This document shows positions 10,953 to 23,303 of a stretch of 64,000 nt of DNA, piece by piece. Each line of letters begins with the position of its first letter. The stretch's first letter is position 1. This DNA comes from Pycnococcus provasolii. Lineage: Eukaryota > Chlorophyta > Pseudoscourfieldiophyceae > Pseudoscourfieldiales. The notes under the pieces are model-generated. The model was not told the origin of the DNA, searched no databases, and was given only the letters and a program-made list of their open reading frames with translations. Made by a program: the position numbers and the translations under genes. The stretch is taken from contig CP150587.1 of NCBI GenBank assembly GCA_049487715.1, positions 1 to 64,000 of the forward strand. Reading direction: 5' to 3'.

Positions 10953-10969
10953 TTGCTCATTCAGTAATG
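10953..10969 (+). promoter_or_regulatory. Shared 3'-flank motif TTGCTCATTCAGTAATG
   Basis: This 17-base motif begins 44 bases after the GDI stop codon. The identical 17 bases occur 18 bases after the hydrolase stop at 33283 and again in its duplicate at 36452. All three are sense-strand and just downstream of a coding end. Its role is unknown; a shared 3' UTR or 3'-end processing element is an inference. Confidence 0.45.
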
Positions 10970-11133
10970 GAATGGAGTTTACTTCGTCCAATCACACGGG
11001 TCAGTCGGCGGCGCATTGGTACGTGGTTATCCTTGTTGTTGAAGGTCCGTTGTTGCCGTTATTTACGAAACAAAACAAAACAAAAAAAGGAGAAGGAAAA
11101 GGAAAAAGCTTACATACACAATATTTGTTTTTT

Positions 11134-13233
11134 TCAACTGAAGCAAAGGTCGCGCGGATGAATCGTGTCGTCCTCCTCGCCGTCCACCAGCAACCACTCC
11201 TCGTCGTTCGACGCCATCACGGCGTGCCTCGCCGATTGCGCAAGCTCAGGCGGAGCACCCCTCGACTCAGCCTGCTCAGCAGCCACCTCGCACCACGCGC
11301 GGCGTGAAACGAGAGGAAGTTCGTGAGTCCAGAGACGAACCAGCGAACGGTACGTGAGCGTGTAAACCTCCGTCATTGCCTCCGCAACGACGCCGTGCTT
11401 TGAAATGGGTGGAGACGCGAATTCGGGGTGCCACGACGGATCACGCCGAAGCCTCTGGGCAATGTACAGCACCAGTGCATCGCCCACCGTGTCGCCGACG
11501 ACGTAGCGCCTGCCCTTGCTTCCGGGGCCATCGCCGCGCAGGCCGTCCATGATCACAGATCCCACGAGAATGATGTGAAGCCCCGCTGGACGACGACCTG
11601 CAATCTGAAGAGTCTCGCCGGGCAAAAACGCCTGCCAGTCGCATGCCTGCAGCACGGCGGCGAGGTCGTGCGCCCTGAGATGCTGACCCGCGCCGTTCAC
11701 AAGGCTGAGGTACCGGCACGTGCGGCAGACGTTGCGGTTCATGCGAAGCAAAATCTCCGTGCGCTGGCTCATCGGAAGGTTCCCGCGCATCCACGTCTTG
11801 TCAGCTTCGTATGTGCGGTGAGGCAAGTCGTGCTTCAGGCGGATGTACCGAAGCGCGGGCAGCAGCACACCCTTGCCAAGCTTGTGCCGCGCGACGATCG
11901 AACCCACGACGTCCAAGTTCAGGTCGAGGCTGGCAACGTCAGAGTCCGCCTCGTGGATGAGCTTGCACACGACCGATATGCAGTAAAGCACGAGAAACGT
12001 GCCAACGATTGCAAGTAAGAGCGTGAACACGCGCTCGGCGTCGTTCTCGGGCCGAAAGCTGTTGTCCACGGTGACCATCATGAGCATCGCGTGATACGAC
12101 GCGACGAGGTACTTCGTCATCAACGTCGCGCTCGGATCCGTGCGGTACCTGTGCTTGAGATCCTGGTACCACTGGTGGCCTTGCACGCCGCCCTTGGCAC
12201 CTTTGGCGATGATCCAGAACGAGCACGCGAAGAAGTGCCAGAAGCACATGATAATGAGCGCGTACTTCAGCAGCTCCATGTGGTAGTGCTTAAGCCGGAA
12301 GAAGTAGCGCAGGCGTATGCCAATGCTGTCTGCGCGTGCGAACGCGCGCAGGTAGCGGTGGATGTGCGCAAGCCGTAGCAGCGTGTTCAACCTGAGGATG
12401 TACCGTCCGAACGGGTTGTGCACCTCGTACTCGATCTTCTCCAGGCGCGTGTGATTTCCCGCGTTGGTGGTAAGCCCTTGCTGGGCCACGGCGCGGTGCA
12501 GTCTTTCCGATATGCCGCGCTCCGGTATGCTGTACAGCAGGTCGAGCGGTATGGACGCGAGCAGGTCGTACCAGAACCACGTGGATATGTACCGCCTCAT
12601 GACGGCGCTGTGGTCCACCTCCTGCGCGGTGCTGTGTGTCGCCGCCGTGCTTTCCACCGCCCTTTCGAGGTCGGCGCGTTCTCGGTCGACGGTGCTTTTC
12701 GAGCTGGCCGATGCTGGTTTCGCGGCGTCGTTTGGCTGGAGCATTTCGTGCGGCACGGTGAAGAACTGCACGATGACGTCTAATAAAAAGATGGCGTCGC
12801 ATATGCGGTCCACCAGCAAAGACAGCGTGAATTCGTTCGCGTGTTCACTTTCTTCTAAGGTTGACGCGAACGCCGCGTAGAAGGGCACGGACCAGCACGA
12901 TCGCACTAAAAAGGCGGCGACTAGTAGATCCCACCTCCGCTTCGCGTTCGACTCGGGGTGCAGCATGGTGGCGGGCACTTTCACGGAGGATAATGCCTCT
13001 GCGGTGGGCACGGACCACAGCCTCATGTCTGGCACCACAGGGGGCGGCGGCGGCGCCTCGCGGTTCAGGCTGTTACTATCCCCCGAGCCCGAGCCCGAGC
13101 CCGAGGCGCCTCCCAGCAAGTGCAAGGTGGACTCGGCTGCGTCTTCTGCCGCTGCGTGCGGGGCGTGGCCGGGCCGGTGCCGCGTGTGCGTACCCCCAGC
13201 TGCCGCGAACGACGGCGAGGTCGACGGCGCCAT
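11134..13233 (-). CDS. CNG/HCN-related channel-like protein lacking a K+ selectivity filter
   Basis: The protein has 699 aa from the first ATG (MAPSTSPSF). After a 90-residue low-complexity head come S1-S3, including STWFWYDLLASIPLDLLYSI (S3). A weak S4 follows (NTLLRLAHIHRYLRAFARA), then S5 (LLKYALIIMCFWHFFACSFW), a pore-loop equivalent and a hydrophobic S6 (FTLLLAIVGTFLVLYCISVV). Where K+ channels read TxGYGD this protein has MMVTVDNSFRPEND (about residue 386). The cytosolic part has a C-linker and a CNBD-like fold (FLPGETLQIAGRRPAGLHII, then YVVGDTVGDALVLY), but no evident phosphate-binding Arg. It could be a non-selective cation channel, a regulatory subunit or a non-conducting sensor. 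Confidence 0.82.
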   Translation of the reverse strand: MAPSTSPSFAAAGGTHTRHRPGHAPHAAAEDAAESTLHLLGGASGSGSGSGDSNSLNREAPPPPPVVPDMRLWSVPTAEALSSVKVPATMLHPESNAKRRWDLLVAAFLVRSCWSVPFYAAFASTLEESEHANEFTLSLLVDRICDAIFLLDVIVQFFTVPHEMLQPNDAAKPASASSKSTVDRERADLERAVESTAATHSTAQEVDHSAVMRRYISTWFWYDLLASIPLDLLYSIPERGISERLHRAVAQQGLTTNAGNHTRLEKIEYEVHNPFGRYILRLNTLLRLAHIHRYLRAFARADSIGIRLRYFFRLKHYHMELLKYALIIMCFWHFFACSFWIIAKGAKGGVQGHQWYQDLKHRYRTDPSATLMTKYLVASYHAMLMMVTVDNSFRPENDAERVFTLLLAIVGTFLVLYCISVVCKLIHEADSDVASLDLNLDVVGSIVARHKLGKGVLLPALRYIRLKHDLPHRTYEADKTWMRGNLPMSQRTEILLRMNRNVCRTCRYLSLVNGAGQHLRAHDLAAVLQACDWQAFLPGETLQIAGRRPAGLHIILVGSVIMDGLRGDGPGSKGRRYVVGDTVGDALVLYIAQRLRRDPSWHPEFASPPISKHGVVAEAMTEVYTLTYRSLVRLWTHELPLVSRRAWCEVAAEQAESRGAPPELAQSARHAVMASNDEEWLLVDGEEDDTIHPRDLCFS

Positions 13234-13881
13234 GTATACAGCTGTGTGCGGCAAGAATGAAACGTCCTGAGGGCGAACGTCGAACCAAGGCCCAAGGGTC
13301 CCAAGGGGAGGTCGAACGACTCTGGGGAGAAGGAAGCGGCGAGCATTCCACCAACCCCGAATTAAAGGAATCTACGAATTAGGAATCTCCGCGGGCCCCT
13401 GCAGATGCATCTGGACCACGGAGTTCACCACGAACTTGATTGACCACCTCTAATAACTATTGGCCGTATATAACTTTAGAACGTAACTTACCTATGGCCT
13501 ATGGCCTATGGCCTTAACGTTTATGGGTATCGCATATACTCCAGGTAAGGGCAGGAGACCGGTGGTGGTCGTGATCCCTTGGCACGTTCGAAGTTCACTT
13601 CGAAGTTCGAAGTGGGACCCTTTCTTTCTTTTTGCACGTTCTCTCTCGGACGCCCTGAGAGCCTCGAACGATTCGCACGAAGAATAGCACTTCTTCGTCC
13701 TTCGTGACCGTCTCTCTTCATAAATATAAAATAATAGTATGTACTACAGTAGTTCTTGTTGATGGACGCTCTCTCTCGTCGACCTTTTCTTGCTTGTGAA
13801 ACAAAACCTTCGCCCTGGGCACGGGTATGGTAACTTACCGGAAGTTCACATTTATTATGATGCTAATGTAAGTAAGTAATA
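13234..13881. other. Spacer upstream of the channel-like gene and downstream of the cyclase
   Basis: No gene is supported. It contains a short tandem CTATGGC repeat at about 13493-13514 and a small inverted cluster of TTCGAAGT sequence at 13584-13612. The cyclase reading frame ends at 13882. Confidence 0.5.
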
Positions 13882-16800
13882 TTACACGCTGTTGTTGTTG
13901 TCGTCGTCATCGCCGTAGCCTATTGCCGCTAATTCGCCCTCGTCGTCTTCAGGGATCGTCCTTGGTGTCGTGTCCACCATCGAAGTCGCGTCGGAGGAAG
14001 GGAGCGTTGTCGTCGTGCGCATTGACGATTTGGTCGTCATCGAATTGTCCGTCTTGTACCTCTCGCTCCCACTCGTGTGCGAATCGGATCTGCGATGACG
14101 ACCAAACACGCGCCTTAGGAGCGACACGCTTGCAAGACCCGTGATCGATGGCATGCCTCTCGTGCTCGATACGTCGTCAGGCTGGTCCGAGTCCGACTCG
14201 CTGTCAGCCGGGGAATGGGTGATCATGAGCGCACCTCCATCATTCACCAGGCGAGCAATTTCACCATTCTCCTCCGCATCAACGTCAGAAGCCGACTTCA
14301 ACAAAGCCAGCCTAGCTGGTACATTGCCCACATCTAAATCCGCATCTTTTAGAGCATTCGAACGGTTGTCATGAGACTTACTGCGAGCGATCGTCATGAC
14401 GGAATCGATCATACCGTCGTCCCAACGCGAGTTCTTCATCGCCGCCTTTGTCACGTAGTGGCGAAACAGCCCTTGAGCGGAAGTCCTCCTCGACGGCTCA
14501 ATGAATGACTTTTGTGTTCCTGAAGACGATGGCTTTGACGGCAAATTTCGAATCCAACGGTTGACGTTATCCATCGCAGAGAGAAAGCTCACGGCAGAAT
14601 GTATGTCAAGCTTGTTCACCTTCATCTTCGAGCGCTCGAGAGCAACGACGTCGGCGAGCCCATATCCTTTCAACTCGAGCTGTTGGCATCCGGTGGGCGG
14701 GAAGATGAACGATGTACGCGCAATGTCGGCGACATATTGTAACGCCTCCTCATTCAGCATGAGCAGTCGCCCAGCCTCGCTCCTGGCACACAGGCGAGCT
14801 GCGCGGTTCGCTGCAGGACCTTGGAAGTCCGCGGTGCCTGAGGACTCGAGCAGGCGCTGAATGGGTCCCACACATAGGCCAGCTCCCACGCGAAAGCCAC
14901 GGAATGCCACGGTACCCGTGGGCGTTTTCAGTTCCTCAAAGCCAGGTACGTGAAGAATCTCGGACGGCCACCTCATGTGAGGCAGGCGATTGCACATCTT
15001 CTCGAAAGCGAGCATGGCTTCGCCAGCTGTGCTGAACACGGCAAAAAATCGACCATCGCGGCGAGGCACAGCATACCCGCCCTCGCTGTTCACCCACTTG
15101 CGAAGGTAGCGCTCCGCGAGCATGAGCGCAGCCTGCGCAGCCCTCGGCTCCGCCTTACGCAGTGCGAGGAAGTCAATCACACGCACGAACATCACAGCCG
15201 CATCTTCCCCGTTTTTCCCTGGCGCATCGTAGAATCCCGGGCTTGTTTGACTGTCCGTCCCCATCTCTGGAGGCGAAGCGTCCCACATTTCATGCCTTCC
15301 CACGAGCGCCCAAGGGAGAATGCTGAAGAGCTCGCGATGACCTCTCTCGAGTGGCGCGAGGTAGCCTTGCCCTGGCGCGGCTGCACCCTTCTTGCGTGGC
15401 GCGAACTTGGACTCGTCGCAAAGTCTGTGCCAGCCGAGGCTCACCATGAACGTGTCAAATGTCTTCTGACTTTCTCCGTCGATGCCCGCACGTGACGAAT
15501 TGTGGGCGCGAAAGTGTGCCGATATCGCACTGCCCACGCGTGTTTCCAGCGCTTCGTGAAGATCCTCGACCCTTGTTGACAGCGCGCTCGCGACTGAGTC
15601 GGACACGACGATCATGCCGCCCGGTCCTGCGCCACTGAGAATGTGAGTCACCGTCACGGGATCGCCGCTGTACACGTTTGGACTTCCCCACGTCGTGTAC
15701 GTGGCGGACTCGCACTTGCCCATGTGGATGGCGACGCGGCTGCGGATGCCGACGAACCCCTTCAGGCCAGCCTCCGGCTTCGCTTTCGGATGCGTGTGAA
15801 TCTCCGCTGGCCAGTCTGTGGTGTGCAGTGCGAGCTGGAAGTGCACGCCAAAGGCGACTGCGTCAACAACGTCGTGGAATGCAAGGAAGAGCGCATCGCC
15901 CTCTGTGGAGAATTCCCAGCCGTAGTGCAGCGGCAGCGCTTTCCTCGCAATGTGAAAGTAACGCGCGATGACGCGCCTCATCACCGTTTCCGGCAGCGTC
16001 TCCCAAAGGCTGGTCGACCCTTCGATGTCCGTCTCAAGAAGCACAACGTTGCCGCGTGGCATGTGCGTGCGTTTCGCCGCCTCCAGCTCCATCTTTCCCT
16101 GCGCGCTGTATAGCTGCTCCTCCATGCCCGCAACGCCGCCCAGTCCGAGCGAGGCGACGGCGCCAGCGAGCGTGTAGAGCATCCACAGCGTCATCATGTG
16201 GCCATTTCCGCGTCGGTCCCCGCTCGTGATGGCATCTTCGCCGCTTGCGTAGGGCACGATGACCAGGACACTCGCCATCACGCCGATGGTGGAGAGGAAA
16301 GCCGCCATCATGGCGCTCCTGTGCGGGCGCCAGAGAAGTATGCCGCAGAGGAGCAGGAGTGCGCTGGCCAGCAGTACGATTGGAACGTTCGCCTCCGCTC
16401 GCGACCGCTGGTCGACAAGTACGCACTGCTCTACGGCCGTCCTGTGCAGCGTGTCGCTTGCACATTGCAGCGCGACGATGGAGTGCCTTGTGTCTCTCAA
16501 GTTGAGAGCGGTCGTTCGTTGGTGTATCGGGCAGACGTCTACGGTAAGGTACAGTGCCGCAGCGAGCTGGTCGACGAGGTTTGTGGCGACCCATATGTTC
16601 GCCTCGTCGCCCCACGCCACGCGCCACCATCTCTTCCAGAGCACGAGCGCGACGGTTCCGTGGCTGAGAATAACCCCAACCAGCAGCCACGTGTACTCGA
16701 CGTACTTCGCGCAGAGTTCCCCTCTCCTGAAGAGCGGCATGGCCATTTGCGCGAGCCATAGCAGCAGCGCGGCCGCACACATCATCGACGCCGGGTTCAC

Positions 16801-16935
16801 CAGCCGGCCGACGACGCGCGCACGCCGCGCCTTGCGCGCGAGACGCAGCGCGATCGTGCGCTGGTTCACGACGAGGGACGCCGGTTCACGACCACCTGGG
16901 GGCGCCACAGCGCCTCCTTGAACCACGGGCATCAT
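13882..16935 (-). CDS. Membrane class III nucleotidyl cyclase with two tandem cyclase domains
   Basis: The protein has 1,017 aa. About six hydrophobic segments lie between residues 48 and 270 (for example MMCAAALLLWLAQMAMPLF and IVLLASALLLLCGILLW). The first cyclase domain starts at about residue 290 with VVLLETDIEGSTSLWE and continues with FSTEGDALFLAF, supplying the two metal-binding Asp positions. Its later helix reads DPVTVTHILSGAG, lacking the usual Asn/Arg pair. The second domain (about residues 545-740) has weak metal motifs but carries FQGPAANRAARLCARSEAG, with the Asn and Arg that stabilise the transition state. One composite active site made by C1 plus C2, as in mammalian membrane adenylyl cyclases, is inferred. 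The position before TEGD is Ser rather than Lys or Glu, so ATP versus GTP specificity cannot be read. The tail is long and Ser-rich. Confidence 0.9.
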   Translation of the reverse strand: MMPVVQGGAVAPPGGREPASLVVNQRTIALRLARKARRARVVGRLVNPASMMCAAALLLWLAQMAMPLFRRGELCAKYVEYTWLLVGVILSHGTVALVLWKRWWRVAWGDEANIWVATNLVDQLAAALYLTVDVCPIHQRTTALNLRDTRHSIVALQCASDTLHRTAVEQCVLVDQRSRAEANVPIVLLASALLLLCGILLWRPHRSAMMAAFLSTIGVMASVLVIVPYASGEDAITSGDRRGNGHMMTLWMLYTLAGAVASLGLGGVAGMEEQLYSAQGKMELEAAKRTHMPRGNVVLLETDIEGSTSLWETLPETVMRRVIARYFHIARKALPLHYGWEFSTEGDALFLAFHDVVDAVAFGVHFQLALHTTDWPAEIHTHPKAKPEAGLKGFVGIRSRVAIHMGKCESATYTTWGSPNVYSGDPVTVTHILSGAGPGGMIVVSDSVASALSTRVEDLHEALETRVGSAISAHFRAHNSSRAGIDGESQKTFDTFMVSLGWHRLCDESKFAPRKKGAAAPGQGYLAPLERGHRELFSILPWALVGRHEMWDASPPEMGTDSQTSPGFYDAPGKNGEDAAVMFVRVIDFLALRKAEPRAAQAALMLAERYLRKWVNSEGGYAVPRRDGRFFAVFSTAGEAMLAFEKMCNRLPHMRWPSEILHVPGFEELKTPTGTVAFRGFRVGAGLCVGPIQRLLESSGTADFQGPAANRAARLCARSEAGRLLMLNEEALQYVADIARTSFIFPPTGCQQLELKGYGLADVVALERSKMKVNKLDIHSAVSFLSAMDNVNRWIRNLPSKPSSSGTQKSFIEPSRRTSAQGLFRHYVTKAAMKNSRWDDGMIDSVMTIARSKSHDNRSNALKDADLDVGNVPARLALLKSASDVDAEENGEIARLVNDGGALMITHSPADSESDSDQPDDVSSTRGMPSITGLASVSLLRRVFGRHRRSDSHTSGSERYKTDNSMTTKSSMRTTTTLPSSDATSMVDTTPRTIPEDDEGELAAIGYGDDDDNNNSV

Positions 16936-17453
16936 CCGTAAGTATCTGAGAAAACGAACGTGCGGCAGAGAACGAACTAAGGCTACCTTAAGTTAAGTTC
17001 TTCCCAGGCTGTTTCTGCAAACCAGGTGTGTGGGGTGGGGAACCGGCATTGCGTGGAACCGGCGTGGAACGGGAAGTGGGGTACGAGGGCGAGAGGTTCT
17101 TCGGCCAGGGCATTATTAATGGGGCACGTGCATTTCATTTGTGACGCCATGCCATGCAAATATTTGTCTCACGAGTTCCATTGACAGGTGACGACTGACG
17201 AGTATGTACAGTGGTACAGTAGTACTCTATCGTTGTGAGGTCCCAGTACTTGACTTAATAGTTGACTCCTAATAGATGGAACGCATTAGTGCATGCGCGT
17301 ATGTACACACTTTTTAAGGGCAACGACGGAGATGCGGGCGGGCGGGCGGGCGCATGCGTACCTCAAGTCAAGTGCTCGCATTGGAACCGAGTCGTGGGAC
17401 CCGCGCGTGACTAATATTGGTTTCAAAGAAAAATTGTTATTTATGTGAGTTGC
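16936..17453. other. Spacer between the cyclase and the coiled-coil gene
   Basis: No gene is supported. The stretch includes a short (GCGG)n-like run at 17336-17351 and mixed low-complexity sequence. It should hold the cyclase promoter, but no clear core element is recognisable. Confidence 0.5.
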
Positions 17454-18014
17454 TCATGCGTACATCGCGCACTCATACATCAGCGCAATTGTACCTAGGC
17501 ATAAGCACGCTGAGCACGACGCGCCAAGCACGAAGCGGAGCGCTGTGCCAATCGCCTTGCCCGCGCGGTAGTCGAACGAGTCGACAGCCCTTGGGGACAG
17601 CGCAGGCGGGTCGACCATCGATGTGTCCCATCCCTGCACGATGCGATGCGCGCGACGGCGAGGACTCTCGTTCCTTACGCCGTCGTCGGACGTCGCGCGG
17701 TCCCTATTGCGGTGCTTGAATTCCGCCTCGAGCGTCGTTTTCTTCTGGTAAATGTCGCGGTACCTGCGCCTTGAGCACGAAAGCTCGTCGCGCAGCGCAC
17801 GAACCTCGTCCTTTAGCCTCTGCAACTTGCCATTGCTTCGCTCGCCGTTGGCGTCGGAGGCGCTCATCGACGACGGTGCAGGCGTCGTCTGACTGATCGT
17901 GTAATCACGGCTCGTCCGGCGACTGTTCGCTCGCTGCTGAGAGTTGACGCCGAATCCTCGGTTCGCCGACACCGGCGTCGTGAGCGCCGCGTCGAGCTGG
18001 CGGCTCACGTCATA

Positions 18015-18055
<41 letters not shown>

Positions 18056-19010
18056 TGAACACGCTCATGGATGCCCCAGACGCAGCTGACGAGCGTGGCG
18101 CGTGCGATGCATTTCGCAGCTCCTCGCGTAGCGCCGTTAGCTCTCTGCGCAGTTGATCGTTTTCCTTCGCGGACTTGGCGGATGTCATCACCAGCGCACG
18201 CGCACGCTTTTTCAGCAGTTTCGCCGCGACTTTCGCCTCCCTGCGTTCCGCCTCCACCTGCCTCAGCTTGGCTGTGACTGCGCGCGTGTTTTCGTGCACA
18301 GCCTTGGGCGAGACGCGATCCGCCATGGGGCTGCTGCTAGGCCACATGTCCGACATGTGCGGACTTCGCCGGTGGCCCATGCTCGTGCTGTAGTTGTTGC
18401 TGTCGAGTCCCGTCGACCCTTTGGGTGTTGGCAGCTCCCACGCCCCTCTGCTGCCTGGCCCTAAGCTCGGCGTGCCTCCTCCCACAAATCGCCGTGCTGG
18501 CGACCGTCCCGCGCGCTTCTGCACAGAGCCGCCGTCGACGGCATCTCCTCCGTTGGTGAACTTCATGGTGGGCTGCGGCGGGCTGTCCCCGTTGCTGTAT
18601 CCGCAGCTTGCGCTGGACACCATGCCGTTCGCGTATCCGCCGGAGGATGCACGCAGCGACAGCGCGAGCGTGTGGTGGCTCGTGTTTTCGCGTCGCAGGC
18701 TTTGGCTGAAAGCCGCCTTTTGGCCGTACGCGTTTGCCCTATCCTTGTCCTTGCTTGCGCTGTACGCCTCGCCGTAGGATGACGACGCACGCCCTGGCGT
18801 GGGCGGCGACGCACCGTTCTTGTCGCGGAATATCCCAAACCCGTTGTTGTACGAGACTTGCAGATTATAGTGTCCCCCCGAATCGCGGGGATGAACATGT
18901 GATGAGCCACCATCACCATGAGACGGAGATGCCGCCATTGGAGCCGCCATCATTGTCGTCGTGAGAGGCGCAGGGGCGGGATTCATGGCCCCGGGGGGCA
19001 CTCCTGGCAT
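17454..19010 (-). CDS. Tail-anchored coiled-coil protein, function unknown
   Basis: The protein has 518 aa. The first 230 residues are disordered (Ser, Gly, Pro and Asn rich). Residues about 235-300 form a heptad-rich coiled coil (AVTAKLRQVEAERREAKVAA). An acidic run of Asp encoded by a CGT/GAC microsatellite near 18016-18052 follows. A second short coiled coil (LQRLKDEVRALRDELS) lies at about 395-425. The last 30 residues are hydrophobic and end the protein (FVLGASCSACLCLGTIALMY), as in tail-anchored proteins. Golgin-, tether- or KASH-like architectures fit this outline, but no family motif is visible. The start ATG precedes a Pro-rich segment and no earlier ATG is in frame. Confidence 0.75.
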
Positions 19011-19284
19011 GATTAAACTATCAAAAACAAGTTCCCGGGGTGAACTTCTTTCTTCTCTCTACCCTAAGAAGGTGAGAGCTCTTCTTTCTTCTTCCACCTT
19101 AGGGTAGAGGCCGACGTCTGGACAGAGAAAAAGGAGAGGAGACGGGTATGTTGGTTGGGTTAGGGACTCATGCATAGCACATGGCTGATGGCTGATGCCC
19201 TTTGATTGAGTGATTTGCAGGACTCCTTTGAGGGTTTGAGTAGCCCCCAAGGAAAGGGGTTCCCTAAAACTGGTGTGTTTTCCC

Positions 19285-22169
<2,885 letters not shown>

Positions 22170-23168
22170 ATGACGGCCGTGCACTACCCAGTCCACTCTC
22201 GGAGAGAATCGCAATGGGATGACGAAACGGGAACGCATGCAGAAGTGCTCAGAGTACATCACCTACGCCCGGGTGAAATGCTCGCGCTAGCAGAGGCCAT
22301 CATGAGCGACACGTGCACATTGCACAAGCTTGCCGTTAATGGAGTGGGTGCTGAGGGCGCACGCGCGCTCGCGGATGCCATCATGAGCGACACGTGCACC
22401 TTGCACACGCTTTACCTTTGGAGCAACAGAGTTGGTGATGACGGCGCAAGCGCGCTCGCGGAGGCCATCAAGAGCGAGAAGTGCACCTTGCACACGCTGC
22501 ACCTTTTCAACAACAGAGTCGGTGATGACGGCGCACGCGCGCTCGCGGAGGCCATCAAGAGCGAGAAGTGCACCTTGCACACGTTGAACCTTACCGTTAA
22601 CGGAGTGAGTGCTGACGGCGCACGCACGCTCGCGGAGGCGCTGAAGAGCGAGGCGTGCACCTTGCACACGCTGCACCTTCAATTGAACAGAGTCGGTGAT
22701 GACGGCGCACGCGCGCTCGCGGAGGCCATCAAGAGCGAGACGTGCACCTTGCACACGCTGGACCTTGAGGGCAACGGAGTGGGTGCTGACGGCGCGCGCG
22801 CGCTCGCCGAGACGCTGAGGAGCGAGACGTGCACCTTGCACACGCTGGACCTTCGCCACAACGGATTTGGTGATGACGGCGCACGTTTTGGTGATGACGG
22901 CGCACACGCGCTCGCGGAGGCTCTGAGGAGCGCGACGTGCACCTTGCACACGCTAAATCTTTACAATAACAGTATGGGTGATGAGGGCGCACGAGACATT
23001 GACGAAGCACAAGCTCTTTCCCGTACACGTCGTCGCTGTCGTCATCGTGGTTTGATGCGCGCCTTCGTGAATCTCGCCATTTTGCGTAAGCGTGCCAGTG
23101 AGGTTGTGTTCCACCCCAAGCGCCTGCATCGTGAGGGCGTGTTCGACGCGTGGGCGCAGGAGGGTTGA
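22170..23168 (+). CDS. Leucine-rich-repeat protein of the ribonuclease-inhibitor type
   Basis: The protein has 332 aa. From about residue 32 to 285 it consists of eight or nine near-identical 28-residue repeats of the form ALAEAIKSEKCTLHTLHLFN followed by NRVGDDGAR. This is the RI-like LRR of NLRC/NOD and RNI-type proteins, without any NACHT or other catalytic domain. The unit TGCACCTTGCACACGCT recurs almost unchanged at DNA level, so the array was recently expanded or homogenised. One repeat carries an 18-base internal duplication (FGDDGAR then FGDDGAH). A short basic segment (SRTRRRCRHRG) follows. It probably acts as a protein-interaction scaffold; the partner is unknown. Confidence 0.85.
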   Translation: MTAVHYPVHSRRESQWDDETGTHAEVLRVHHLRPGEMLALAEAIMSDTCTLHKLAVNGVGAEGARALADAIMSDTCTLHTLYLWSNRVGDDGASALAEAIKSEKCTLHTLHLFNNRVGDDGARALAEAIKSEKCTLHTLNLTVNGVSADGARTLAEALKSEACTLHTLHLQLNRVGDDGARALAEAIKSETCTLHTLDLEGNGVGADGARALAETLRSETCTLHTLDLRHNGFGDDGARFGDDGAHALAEALRSATCTLHTLNLYNNSMGDEGARDIDEAQALSRTRRRCRHRGLMRAFVNLAILRKRASEVVFHPKRLHREGVFDAWAQEG

Positions 23169-23303
23169 GTTGGCGTACACCATCTCGATTCTCGTGAAGT
23201 TGCACGGGCTGTCACCGTGGAGGGGATAGTACTGTATTTGAAATTACTTAAAAATTCTTAAACACAACAAAAGCAAGCAAATCAAATCAAATCATCACGT
23301 AAG

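Noticed and set aside
22270-22970. Regularly spaced 84-bp repeats considered as a CRISPR-like array
   Set aside because: There are no unique spacers; the repeats are contiguous coding LRR units, and the genome is eukaryotic.
22287-23205. Minus-strand frames with repeated VQRVQGAR units
   Set aside because: These are antisense translations of the LRR repeats.
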